Shown here one piece after another: positions 8,384 through 16,414 of a stretch of 64,000 nucleotides of DNA (positions within the stretch are counted from its first letter, which is position 1; each line of letters starts with the position of its first letter). The notes beneath the pieces are model-generated. The model did not search any database. It saw nothing but the letters and a program-made list of their open reading frames with translations, and was not told the DNA's origin. A program made the position numbers and the translations under genes. The DNA comes from Streptomyces tirandamycinicus (GTDB lineage Bacteria; Actinomycetota; Actinomycetes; Streptomycetales; Streptomycetaceae), in contig NZ_CP029188.1 of the NCBI RefSeq assembly GCF_003097515.1, forward strand, positions 3,474,501 through 3,538,500. The letters run 5' to 3'.

Positions 8384-9934
8384 ATGACCGTCACCGACGC
8401 CGCAGGCGGCCCGAGCGGCACCGACGCCGTGGCGCCCAGTCGCACCGTCGCCGTCGTCGGCGCCGGCACCATGGGGCAGGGCATCGCGCAGGTCGCGCTG
8501 CTCGCCGGCCATCGCGTGCGTCTCCACGATGCCGCTCCCGGCCGGGCCGAGACCGGCGTGGCGGCGATTCTCCACCGCCTGGACCGCCTGGTCGAGAAGG
8601 GGCGGCTGGAGGAGGCGGACCGCGGCGCCGCGGCCCGCCGGCTGACGCGCACGGCGGAGATCGCCGAGCTCGCGGACAGCGCCCTCGTGGTGGAGGCCGT
8701 CGTCGAGGACCTCGCCGTCAAGCAGGACCTCTTCCGCGCCCTGGAGGAGGTCGTCGCCGACGACTGCCTCCTCGCCACCAACACCTCCTCGCTGTCCGTC
8801 ACCGCCATCGCCGGCGCGCTGCGCCGGCCCGGCCGCTTCGTCGGACTGCACTTCTTCAACCCGGCGCCGCTCCTCCCGCTGGTCGAGGTCGTCAGCGGCT
8901 TCGCCACCGACGAGGCGACGGCCGCCCGCGCCTGCGGGACGGCGAGGGCGTGGGGCAAGACACCGGTCCGCTGCGCCGACACCCCCGGCTTCATCGTCAA
9001 CCGCATCGCCCGCCCCTTCTACGCCGAGGCCTTCGCGGTCCACGAGGAGCGCGGCGCGGACCCGGCCACCATCGACGCGGTGTTGCGCGAGTGCGGCGGA
9101 TTCCGGATGGGCCCGTTCGAGCTCACCGACCTGATCGGCCAGGACGTCAACGAGGCGGTCACCCGCTCCGTGTGGGAGTCGTTCTTCCGGAGCCCGAAGT
9201 TCGCGCCCTCGCTGGCACAGCGCCGGCTCGTGGAGTCGGGCCGCCTGGGACGCAAGTCGGGCCACGGGTGGTACCCGTACGAGGCCGGCGCGGAGCGCCC
9301 CGAACCGCACACCGCGCCGGCGACCGAGCCGCCGCCGCACATCGTCGTGGAGGGCGACCTGGGGCCGGCCGGGGCGCTGATCGCGCTGTGGCGGGAGGCC
9401 GGCGTCACGGTGCGCGAGGAGGACGAGGACCGCGGGACCCGCGTCCTGCTGCCGAGCGGCGGGCAGCTCGCGCTCGCGGACGGGCAGATGTCCGCCGAGT
9501 TCCGCGACGTCGTCTACTTCGATCTGGCCCTCGACTACCGGGCGGCGGAGCGGATCGCGCTGTCCGCGTCCGAGGTCACCGGCTGGGAGACGCTGCGGCA
9601 GTCGATCGGCCTGTTCCAGGCCCTCGGCAAGAAGGTCAGCGTCATCGGCGACGTGCCCGGCATGATCGTCGCGCGGACGGTCGCGATGCTCGTGGACGCG
9701 GCGGCCGACGCCGTCGCCAAGGGTGTCGCATCTCCGGAGGACATCGACACCGCCATGCGGCTGGGGGTCAACTACCCGGTCGGCCCGGTGGAGTGGGGCC
9801 GCCGGCTGGGACGCGCCTGGGCGCACGAGCTCCTCGACGAGCTCCACGCACGTGTGCCGACCGGCCGGTATGCGCCGTCGCTGGGCCTCTACCGTCAGTC
9901 GTACGTCCCGACGAAGGGCGAGCAGGCCTCATGA
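8384..9934 (+). CDS. paaH: PaaH-type 3-hydroxyacyl-CoA dehydrogenase
   Basis: 516 residues. NAD-dependent oxidation of 3-hydroxyacyl-CoA (3-hydroxyadipyl-CoA in the phenylacetate pathway). Rossmann motif G26-A-G-T-M-G31; catalytic pair H156 (VGLHFFNPAP) and E168 (PLVEVVSG); two C-terminal 3HCDH domains (GFIVNRIARPFYAEA and, near residue 425, GMIVARTVAMLVDAAAD), matching the two-domain PaaH/FadB2x layout. GGAGGAT precedes the ATG. It overlaps the TetR gene by ATGA. Specificity is inferred from context. Confidence 0.9.
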   Translation: MTVTDAAGGPSGTDAVAPSRTVAVVGAGTMGQGIAQVALLAGHRVRLHDAAPGRAETGVAAILHRLDRLVEKGRLEEADRGAAARRLTRTAEIAELADSALVVEAVVEDLAVKQDLFRALEEVVADDCLLATNTSSLSVTAIAGALRRPGRFVGLHFFNPAPLLPLVEVVSGFATDEATAARACGTARAWGKTPVRCADTPGFIVNRIARPFYAEAFAVHEERGADPATIDAVLRECGGFRMGPFELTDLIGQDVNEAVTRSVWESFFRSPKFAPSLAQRRLVESGRLGRKSGHGWYPYEAGAERPEPHTAPATEPPPHIVVEGDLGPAGALIALWREAGVTVREEDEDRGTRVLLPSGGQLALADGQMSAEFRDVVYFDLALDYRAAERIALSASEVTGWETLRQSIGLFQALGKKVSVIGDVPGMIVARTVAMLVDAAADAVAKGVASPEDIDTAMRLGVNYPVGPVEWGRRLGRAWAHELLDELHARVPTGRYAPSLGLYRQSYVPTKGEQAS

Positions 9935-10524
9935 CGACCGCGAAACGCGACACCTACACCCCGGAGACGCTGCTGTCCGTCGCCGTCGGGGTCTTCAACG
10001 AACGCGGCTACGACGGCACGTCGATGGAGCACCTCTCCAAGGCCGCGGGCATCTCCAAGTCGTCGATATACCACCATGTGTCCGGCAAGGAGGAGCTGCT
10101 GAGGCGGGCCGTCAGCCGCGCCCTGGACGGCCTCTTCGGGATTCTCGAGGAGCCGGGCGCGACTCGCGGGCGGGCGCTCGAACGGGTCGAGTACGTGACC
10201 CGGCGCACCGTCGAGGTGCTGATGGCGGAACTGCCCTACGTCACGCTGCTGCTGCGGGTCCGGGGCAACACCAGGACCGAGCGGTGGGCCATGGAGCGGC
10301 GCCGCGAGTTCGACCACAGGGTCGCCCACCTGCTCAAGGCGGCCGCGGCGGACGGCGATCTGCGCGCCGACCTGGACACCAGGCTGGCGACACGGCTGCT
10401 GTTCGGCATGGTGAACTCCCTGGTGGAGTGGTACCGGCCGCAGGCCGGCTCCGGCTACGACCGGCAGCAGGTCGCCGACGCGGTGGTCCGGCTGGCCTTC
10501 GACGGGCTGCGCACGGCGTCCTGA
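9931..10524 (+). CDS. paaR: TetR family regulator, probable PaaR
   Basis: 197 residues. N-terminal TetR helix-turn-helix at about residues 28-50 (SMEHLSKAAGISKSSIYHHV), then a helical ligand domain. The ATG overlaps the paaH stop (ATGA), so it is made with the pathway. Three promoters in the window carry the dyad ACCGNNCGNNCGGT, which matches the PaaR motif of corynebacteria, and this is the only TetR gene seen, so it is the best candidate to bind them, probably released by phenylacetyl-CoA. Target assignment is inference. Confidence 0.8.
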   Translation: MTTAKRDTYTPETLLSVAVGVFNERGYDGTSMEHLSKAAGISKSSIYHHVSGKEELLRRAVSRALDGLFGILEEPGATRGRALERVEYVTRRTVEVLMAELPYVTLLLRVRGNTRTERWAMERRREFDHRVAHLLKAAAADGDLRADLDTRLATRLLFGMVNSLVEWYRPQAGSGYDRQQVADAVVRLAFDGLRTAS

Positions 10525-10575
10525 GCCACGGCGTTCTGAGCCACGGCGTTCTGAGCCACGGCGTTCTGAGCCACG
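10516..10575. repeat. Four tandem 15-bp repeats spanning the paaR stop codon
   Basis: Unit GCGTTCTGAGCCACG, four copies; the first (GCGTCCTGAGCCACG) contains the paaR stop codon. Because the unit is a multiple of three, each copy has TGA in the same frame, giving four successive in-frame stops. Probably replication slippage; the rest of the 255-bp gap to the Lrp gene shows nothing coding. Confidence 0.9.
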
Positions 10576-10779
10576 CGGCGTCCCGAGCCGTGGGAGCGGC
10601 GCCCGGCCAGGGGCGTACGCCGGGGCGGAACCATGTCGTGCAGGCGCTCCGAGCCGCGCCCCGTGCCTCCGATCGGGGGCCGGGTGCGCCCGCGCTCCCG
10701 GCGGGCCCGGGCGGGTCGCCGGCCGGGACGGGTCCGGCCGTGTCTCCGGGCATGCCCGCCGGGCCGGGTCGCGTGGGGT

Positions 10780-11310
10780 TCAGCGGGCCGGGTCGGGATC
10801 CAGGTCCGTCTCCTCGAAGACCAGCAGCGTGCGCGTGGACAGCACCTCGGGGATCGCCTGGAGCCTGGTCAGAACGAGCTCCCGGAGGGTGCGGTTGTCC
10901 GGTGTGTGGACCAGGAGCAGTACGTCGAAATCGCCGCTGACCAGCGCGATGTGTGCCGCTCCCGGCAGCGCCTGGAGCTGTTCGCGCACCGTGCGCCACG
11001 AGTTCTGGACGATCTTGAGGGTGATGTAGGCGGAGGCGCCGTGACCGGCCCGCTCGTGGTTCACCCGTGCGCTGAAGCCCCGGATCACCCCGTCGTCGAT
11101 CAGCCGGTTGATGCGGGCGTACGCGTTCGCCCGGGACACATGGACGCGTTCGGCGACGGAGCGTATCGAGGCGCGCCCGTCGGTCTGCAGGATGCGGAGG
11201 ATGTCGCGGTCGATCGCGTCCAGGCTGCGCGGCGGCGGGCCCTGGCCCGCGCCGGGCACCGCCTCCCAGGCCGTGCGGTCCCCGCCGTCGGCCATTTGTT
11301 CAGCTGTCAC
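10780..11310 (-). CDS. bkdR: Lrp/AsnC family regulator, probable BkdR
   Basis: 176 residues from GTG at 11310, which has a good upstream AAGGTGGGGGG; ATG at 11295 is an alternative. Helix-turn-helix near residues 45-75 (RSVAERVHVSRANAYARINR) and a C-terminal RAM/effector domain (ALVSGDFDVLLLVHTPDN). Such Lrp proteins next to bkd operons control branched-chain keto-acid dehydrogenase expression in Streptomyces. Transcribed divergently from bkdABC, so it probably regulates the shared promoter region and itself; effector likely a branched-chain amino or keto acid. Confidence 0.85.
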   Translation of the reverse strand: MTAEQMADGGDRTAWEAVPGAGQGPPPRSLDAIDRDILRILQTDGRASIRSVAERVHVSRANAYARINRLIDDGVIRGFSARVNHERAGHGASAYITLKIVQNSWRTVREQLQALPGAAHIALVSGDFDVLLLVHTPDNRTLRELVLTRLQAIPEVLSTRTLLVFEETDLDPDPAR

Positions 11311-11355
11311 GTCCCCCCACCTTTCCGCCGTGGACGACCTGCTCCTATCCCAGGC

Positions 11356-11377
11356 TGTGGAGAACCGTTTGTCCACA
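11356..11377. promoter_or_regulatory. Inverted pair of DnaA-box-like 9-mers
   Basis: TTGTCCACA at 11369-11377 on the plus strand matches the Streptomyces DnaA-box form; 11356-11364 read on the minus strand is TTCTCCACA, one mismatch away. Together they make the dyad CTGTGGA-N10-TCCACAG, which could equally be an operator, in the bkdR/bkdA gap. Confidence 0.4.
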
Positions 11378-11411
11378 GGCTGGAGGTGCCTGTAGCCAAA
11401 ATGCGCCCACG

Positions 11412-11425
11412 ACCGAACAATCGGT
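11412..11425. promoter_or_regulatory. PaaR-like operator upstream of bkdA
   Basis: ACCGAACAATCGGT differs from the paaN/paaH dyad at one base (CA for CG at the centre). It lies 70-83 bases before the bkdA start, suggesting that branched-chain keto-acid oxidation is co-regulated with phenylacetate degradation. Confidence 0.6.
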
Positions 11426-11494
11426 AGGTGAGGCGCCTCACACTCCGCGCCCTTCACGGGTCCTTATGCCCGCTCCCACGAGGAGGTGCTCGCG

Positions 11495-12670
11495 TTGAAG
11501 AAGAGCAGCATGACGGTCCAGGAGCGGCCGGGTGCGGCCTACCGGCCCACCCCGCCGCCCGCCTGGAAGCCGCGCACCGACCCCGCGCCGCTGCTTCCCG
11601 ACCCGGAGCCGTACCGGGTGCTCGGCACCGACGCCGCGGCCGGTGCCGACCCCGAGCTGCTTCTGCGGCTGTACGCGGAGCTGGTCCGCGGCCGCAGGTA
11701 CAACGCGCAGGCGACGGCCCTCACCAAGCAGGGCAGGCTCGCCGTCTATCCGTCGAGCACCGGCCAGGAGGCCTGCGAGGTCGCCGCCGCCCTCGCCCTG
11801 GAGCAGCGCGACTGGCTGTTCCCCAGCTACCGGGACACCCTCGCCGCCGTCGCCCGCGGCCTCGACCCCGTGCAGGCGCTGACGCTGCTCCGCGGTGACT
11901 GGCACACCGGCTACGACCCGCACGAGCACCGCATCGCGCCGCTGTCCACCCCGCTCGCCACCCAGCTCCCGCACGCCGTGGGTCTGGCCCACGCCGCCCA
12001 TCTCAAGGGCGACGACGTCGTGGCGCTCGCCATGGTCGGCGACGGCGGCACCAGCGAGGGCGACTTCCACGAGGCGCTCAACTTCGCCGCCGTCTGGCGG
12101 GCACCTGTGGTCTTCCTCGTGCAGAACAACGGGTTCGCGATCTCCGTGCCGCTCTCCAAGCAGACCGCCGCACCCTCCCTCGCGCACAAGGCGGTGGGGT
12201 ACGGAATGCCCGGCCGGCTCGTCGACGGCAACGACGCGGCAGCGGTGCACGAGGTGCTCGGCGAAGCGGTCGCACGGGCCCGCCGGGGCGGCGGCCCGAC
12301 TCTCGTCGAGGCGATCACCTACCGCATCGACGCGCACACCAACGCCGACGACGCCACCCGGTACCGGGGCGACAGCGAGGTCGAGGCCTGGCGTGAGCAC
12401 GACCCGATCCGGCTGCTGGAGACGGAGCTGACCGGCCGGGGGCTGCTCGACGAGGACGCAGTACGGGCGGCCGCCGAGGCCGCCGAGGCGATGGCCGCGC
12501 GGCTGAGGGAGCGGATGAACGCGGATCCCGTGCTGAACCCGATGGACCTGTTCGAGCACGTCTACGCCGAGCAGACCGGTCAGCTTCGGGAGCAGGCCGC
12601 GCAGCTGCGGGCCGAACTGGATGCAGAGAGCGGTGAGGGCGCCCACGGCGCGGAGGGTGACGCACGATGA
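11495..12670 (+). CDS. bkdA: Branched-chain alpha-keto acid dehydrogenase E1 alpha subunit
   Basis: 391 residues. With E1 beta it decarboxylates keto acids of Val, Leu and Ile using thiamine diphosphate, giving acyl-CoA starters for branched fatty acids and polyketides. The ThDP motif runs from GDGGTSEGDFHEAL to QNNG (about residues 180-212); the phosphorylation-loop-like YRIDAHTNADD is present. The TTG at 11495 is preceded by AGGAGG eight bases upstream; the in-frame GTG at 11486 overlaps that site and the ATG at 11510 is too far from it. Overlaps bkdB by ATGA. Confidence 0.9.
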   Translation: MKKSSMTVQERPGAAYRPTPPPAWKPRTDPAPLLPDPEPYRVLGTDAAAGADPELLLRLYAELVRGRRYNAQATALTKQGRLAVYPSSTGQEACEVAAALALEQRDWLFPSYRDTLAAVARGLDPVQALTLLRGDWHTGYDPHEHRIAPLSTPLATQLPHAVGLAHAAHLKGDDVVALAMVGDGGTSEGDFHEALNFAAVWRAPVVFLVQNNGFAISVPLSKQTAAPSLAHKAVGYGMPGRLVDGNDAAAVHEVLGEAVARARRGGGPTLVEAITYRIDAHTNADDATRYRGDSEVEAWREHDPIRLLETELTGRGLLDEDAVRAAAEAAEAMAARLRERMNADPVLNPMDLFEHVYAEQTGQLREQAAQLRAELDAESGEGAHGAEGDAR

Positions 12671-13680
12671 GCACGGCAACCGCACGGCAGGCCAAGCCCG
12701 CCACCATGGCGCAGGCCCTTCAGCGGGCGATGCGCGACGCCATGGCCGAGGACCCGGCCGTCCATGTCATGGGTGAGGACGTCGGCACCCTCGGCGGGGT
12801 CTTCCGGGTCACGGACGGCCTCGCCAAGGAGTTCGGCGAGGACCGGTGCACGGACACCCCGCTGGCCGAGGCGGGCATCCTCGGGACCGCCGTCGGCATG
12901 GCGATGTACGGGCTGCGCCCGGTCGTGGAGATGCAGTTCGACGCATTCGCCTACCCGGCTTTCGAGCAGCTGATCAGCCATGTGTCCCGGATGCGCAACA
13001 GGACGCGCGGGGCGATGCCGCTGCCGATCACGGTGCGGGTGCCCTACGGCGGGGGAATCGGGGGCGTCGAGCATCACAGCGACTCCTCCGAGGCGTACTA
13101 CATGGCCACTCCGGGGCTCCACGTCGTCACCCCGGCGACGGTCGAGGACGCGTACGGGCTGCTGCGGGAGGCCATCGCCTCCGACGATCCGGTGGTCTTC
13201 CTGGAGCCGAAGCGGCTTTACTGGTCCAAGGCCGACTGGTCCCCGGACGCCCCGGCGGCCGTGGCACCGATCGGCCGTGCGGTGGTGCGCCGCACGGGGC
13301 GCAGCGCCACGCTCATCACCTACGGGCCCTCGGTGCCCGTCTGCATGGAAGCGGCCGATGCGGCCGAGGCCGAGGGCTGGGACCTGGAGGTCGTGGATCT
13401 GCGTTCGCTGGTGCCCTTCGACGACGAGACCGTGTGCGCCTCCGTGCGCCGCACGGGCCGGGCCGTCGTCGTCCACGAGTCGACGGGCTTCGGCGGGCCG
13501 GGCGGCGAGATCGCGGCGAGGGTGACCGAGCGTTGCTTCCACCACCTCGAGGCCCCCGTACTGAGGGTGGCCGGTTTCGACATTCCCTATCCGCCGCCGA
13601 TGCTGGAGCGTCACCACCTGCCGGGTGTGGACCGGGTGCTGGACGCCGTGGCACGGCTGCAGTGGGAGGCGGAGAGCTGA
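12667..13680 (+). CDS. bkdB: Branched-chain alpha-keto acid dehydrogenase E1 beta subunit
   Basis: 337 residues, transketolase-like pyrimidine-binding domain (MGEDVGTLGGVFRVTDGL) and C-terminal transketolase domain (LITYGPSVPVCMEAADAAEA). It completes the E1 heterotetramer with BkdA. The ATG overlaps the bkdA stop by four bases and the gene ends in TGATG shared with bkdC, so E1 and E2 subunits are translated together. Confidence 0.93.
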   Translation: MSTATARQAKPATMAQALQRAMRDAMAEDPAVHVMGEDVGTLGGVFRVTDGLAKEFGEDRCTDTPLAEAGILGTAVGMAMYGLRPVVEMQFDAFAYPAFEQLISHVSRMRNRTRGAMPLPITVRVPYGGGIGGVEHHSDSSEAYYMATPGLHVVTPATVEDAYGLLREAIASDDPVVFLEPKRLYWSKADWSPDAPAAVAPIGRAVVRRTGRSATLITYGPSVPVCMEAADAAEAEGWDLEVVDLRSLVPFDDETVCASVRRTGRAVVVHESTGFGGPGGEIAARVTERCFHHLEAPVLRVAGFDIPYPPPMLERHHLPGVDRVLDAVARLQWEAES

Positions 13681-15299
13681 TGGCCCAGGTGCTCGAATTC
13701 AAGCTGCCGGACCTCGGTGAGGGCCTGACCGAGGCGGAGATCGTCCGCTGGATGGTGGACGTGGGCGACGTCGTGGCGGTCGACCAGCCGGTCGTCGAGG
13801 TCGAGACGGCCAAGGCGATGGTCGAGGTGCCCTGCCCGTACGCGGGCGTGGTCACCGCGCGCTTCGGTGACGAAGGGGCGGAGCTCCCCGTCGGGGCTCC
13901 CCTGCTCACCGTCGCGGTGGGAGCCACGGAGCCCGCCTCCCCCGAGGACGCCCGGTCCGCCGGGAACGCCGGGGACGCCGGTTCGGCCGGGGACGCCGGC
14001 TCCGGGGCGAGCCAGGCGGACGAGGCCTCCGGCAATGTCCTGGTGGGCTATGGGACAGGCGCTCGGGCGGCACGCCGCCGGAGGGTCCGCCCGGCCTCGC
14101 CGACGGTCGCGGACCGCTCGGCGTCGAGGGCCGGCGGGGCCGCCGGTCCGAGCGGTCCAAGGGCCGTCGGTCCGAGTGGCCCAGGGGCCGCCGGACCGGT
14201 GCCCGGGGGGACGCCCGGGACTTCCTCCGCGGGGCGTGAACCGGTGTGGGACAGTGCCGTGGAGAGCCCGGCACCCGACGTGCCGCGCGGCATCCCCGCG
14301 ATGGGGGACGCCGCCCTCAGGCCCGCCCCGTCCGCCCATGAGGGTCCTGTCGCGGTCATCTCCCCGCTGGTGCGGCGTCTGGCCCGGGACAACGGGGTCG
14401 ATCTGCGGGCGCTGCGGGGATCCGGGCCGGACGGGCTGATCCTTCGCGTGGACGTGGAGCACGCCGTACGGGCCCGGGTCGGCGCGGCCGAGCAGCACGT
14501 CGCGGCGCAGCCACCCGTGCCGGCCCCCGTCACCGCCACCGAGCCCGTCACCGCCACCGAGCCCGTCACCGCCACCGAGACCGCGCCCGCCGCCGCGCGC
14601 GGCCCGGCCGCCGGTGAGCGGATCCCGCTCCGCGGGGTGCGCGGCGCCGTCGCGGACAAGCTGTCCCGCAGCCGCCGTGAGATCCCGGACGCGACCTGCT
14701 GGGTCGACGCGGACGCCACCGAGCTCATGGCGGCCCGCACGGCCATGAACGCGGCGGGCGGCCCGAAGATCTCGCTGCTCGCACTGCTGGCGCGCATCTG
14801 TACGGCGGCACTCGCCCGCTACCCCGAGCTCAACTCCACGGTGGACCCGGACGCGCGGGAGATCGTGCGGATTTCCGAGGTCCGCCTCGGCTTCGCGGCC
14901 CAGACCGACCGGGGCCTGGTCGTCCCCGTCGTCCGTGACGCGGGGAACCGCACGGCGGAGTCGCTCACCGAGGAGTTCGCGCGGCTCACCGACAGGGCCC
15001 GCCAGGGCACGCTCACCCCGGCGGACCTCACCGGGGGCACGTTCACACTCAACAACTACGGGGTGTTCGGGGTCGACGGCTCCACGCCGATCATCAACCA
15101 CCCGGAGGCGGCCATGCTCGGCGTCGGCCGTATCGTGCCGAAGCCCTGGGTGCACGAGGGCCAGCTCGCCGTCCGCCAGGTCGTGCAGCTTTCGCTCACG
15201 TTCGACCACCGGGTGTGCGACGGCGGCATGGCCGGCGGCTTCCTCCGGTATGTCGCGGACTGCGTGGAGCGGCCCGCAGTGCTGTTGCGCACCCTGTGA
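13680..15299 (+). CDS. bkdC: Dihydrolipoamide acyltransferase (E2) of the keto-acid dehydrogenase
   Basis: 539 residues. One lipoyl domain with lipoylated K45 (VETAKAMVEV), a long Ala/Gly/Ser/Pro linker (residues ~80-215), an E1/E3-binding domain (SPLVRRLARDNGVDLRALRG), a second linker with three PVTATE repeats, and a C-terminal acyltransferase domain ending with the active-site motif FDHRVCDGG. It transfers acyl groups from E1 to CoA. No E3 gene is present in the window, so lipoamide dehydrogenase must come from elsewhere. Confidence 0.92.
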   Translation: MAQVLEFKLPDLGEGLTEAEIVRWMVDVGDVVAVDQPVVEVETAKAMVEVPCPYAGVVTARFGDEGAELPVGAPLLTVAVGATEPASPEDARSAGNAGDAGSAGDAGSGASQADEASGNVLVGYGTGARAARRRRVRPASPTVADRSASRAGGAAGPSGPRAVGPSGPGAAGPVPGGTPGTSSAGREPVWDSAVESPAPDVPRGIPAMGDAALRPAPSAHEGPVAVISPLVRRLARDNGVDLRALRGSGPDGLILRVDVEHAVRARVGAAEQHVAAQPPVPAPVTATEPVTATEPVTATETAPAAARGPAAGERIPLRGVRGAVADKLSRSRREIPDATCWVDADATELMAARTAMNAAGGPKISLLALLARICTAALARYPELNSTVDPDAREIVRISEVRLGFAAQTDRGLVVPVVRDAGNRTAESLTEEFARLTDRARQGTLTPADLTGGTFTLNNYGVFGVDGSTPIINHPEAAMLGVGRIVPKPWVHEGQLAVRQVVQLSLTFDHRVCDGGMAGGFLRYVADCVERPAVLLRTL

Positions 15300-15430
15300 C
15301 CCCGCGGTGACTCCCCGGTGATTCCGCGGTAGGTGCCGGGGGCCCGTGCATCGAGACGGTGCATCGGGGCCGGTGCGTCAGCGGGGGGCCGACTGGTTCC
15401 GTGTCGGCGGTCACGCCCCATACTTCTGGG

Positions 15431-16414
15431 GTGACTGCCGATGCGGAAGCGGATTACGACGCCATCGTCCTTGCCGGAGGTGGCGCCCGGCGGCTCGGCG
15501 GGGCCGACAAGCCGGGGGTGACCGTCGGGGGCCGGACGCTGCTCGACCGGGTCCTGACGGCAAGCCGGGGCGCCCACCGCACGATCGTGGTCGGTGCGCG
15601 GCGTCCCACCGTGCGGCCGGTGACCTGGACGCGGGAGACCCCGCCGGGCGGCGGGCCGCTCGCCGCGCTCCGCGCGGGGCTCCGCCGGTGCGGCGCACCC
15701 GTCGTCGTCGTGCTCTCCGCGGATCTTCCCTTCCTCGACGACGTGGCCGTAAACCGGCTGCTCGACGCCCTGCACTCCGGCGGACGGGAGGGCGCGCTTC
15801 TCGTCGACGCCGACGGACGGGACCAGCCGCTCGTCGCGGCGTACCGCACGGAGCCGCTCCATCGCGAACTGGCACTGATCGCCGCCGAGCACGGCGGGCT
15901 CTCCGGGCTGCCGCTGCGTCTGCTGACGGGCGAGCTCGACCTCTGCCGCGTCGCCGCCGAACCGCTCACCGCGTACGACTGCGACACCTGGGAGGACATC
16001 GTCACGGCCCGGGCCAGGATCAGGGAGCATGGGAATGTGCTGGATGAATGGATTACCTCGGTGAAGGACGAGCTCGGCATCGACCTCGAGGTGGACACGG
16101 ACCTGCTGCTCGACCTCGCACGGGACGCCGCCCACGGTGTCGCCCGGCCCGCCGCGCCGCTGACCACCTTCCTGGTCGGCTATGCGGCGGCCAGGGCGGG
16201 TGGGGACGGTGCCCGGGCGGTCGCCGAGGCCGCCCGCAGGGCGTCGGCGCTCGCGGAGCGGTGGGCCGCCGAGGCGGCCGACGCCGGCAACGCCGACGCC
16301 GGCAACGCCGACGCCGGCAACGCCAGCAACGCCGACGCCGGCCGGGACGGGGCGGACGAACGCGAGGACGGCCGGAACGGCTCGGCCCGGAGTGACGAGG
16401 CCGGCAGCCGATGA
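15431..16414 (+). CDS. MobA-like NTP transferase fused to DUF6457
   Basis: 327 residues. Residues 1-~195 form a nucleotidyltransferase of the MobA type with VLAGGGARRLGGADKP and the metal-binding ADLPFLDD; in MoCo synthesis MobA attaches GMP to molybdopterin. The rest is a DUF6457 domain (VLDEWITSVKDELGIDLEVD) followed by an Asp-Ala-Gly-Asn repeat tail. GTG at 15431 gives the family start just before the nucleotide-binding loop; an ATG at 15359 would add 24 poorly conserved residues. It overlaps moeA by ATGA, supporting a molybdenum-cofactor role. Confidence 0.82.
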   Translation: MTADAEADYDAIVLAGGGARRLGGADKPGVTVGGRTLLDRVLTASRGAHRTIVVGARRPTVRPVTWTRETPPGGGPLAALRAGLRRCGAPVVVVLSADLPFLDDVAVNRLLDALHSGGREGALLVDADGRDQPLVAAYRTEPLHRELALIAAEHGGLSGLPLRLLTGELDLCRVAAEPLTAYDCDTWEDIVTARARIREHGNVLDEWITSVKDELGIDLEVDTDLLLDLARDAAHGVARPAAPLTTFLVGYAAARAGGDGARAVAEAARRASALAERWAAEAADAGNADAGNADAGNASNADAGRDGADEREDGRNGSARSDEAGSR

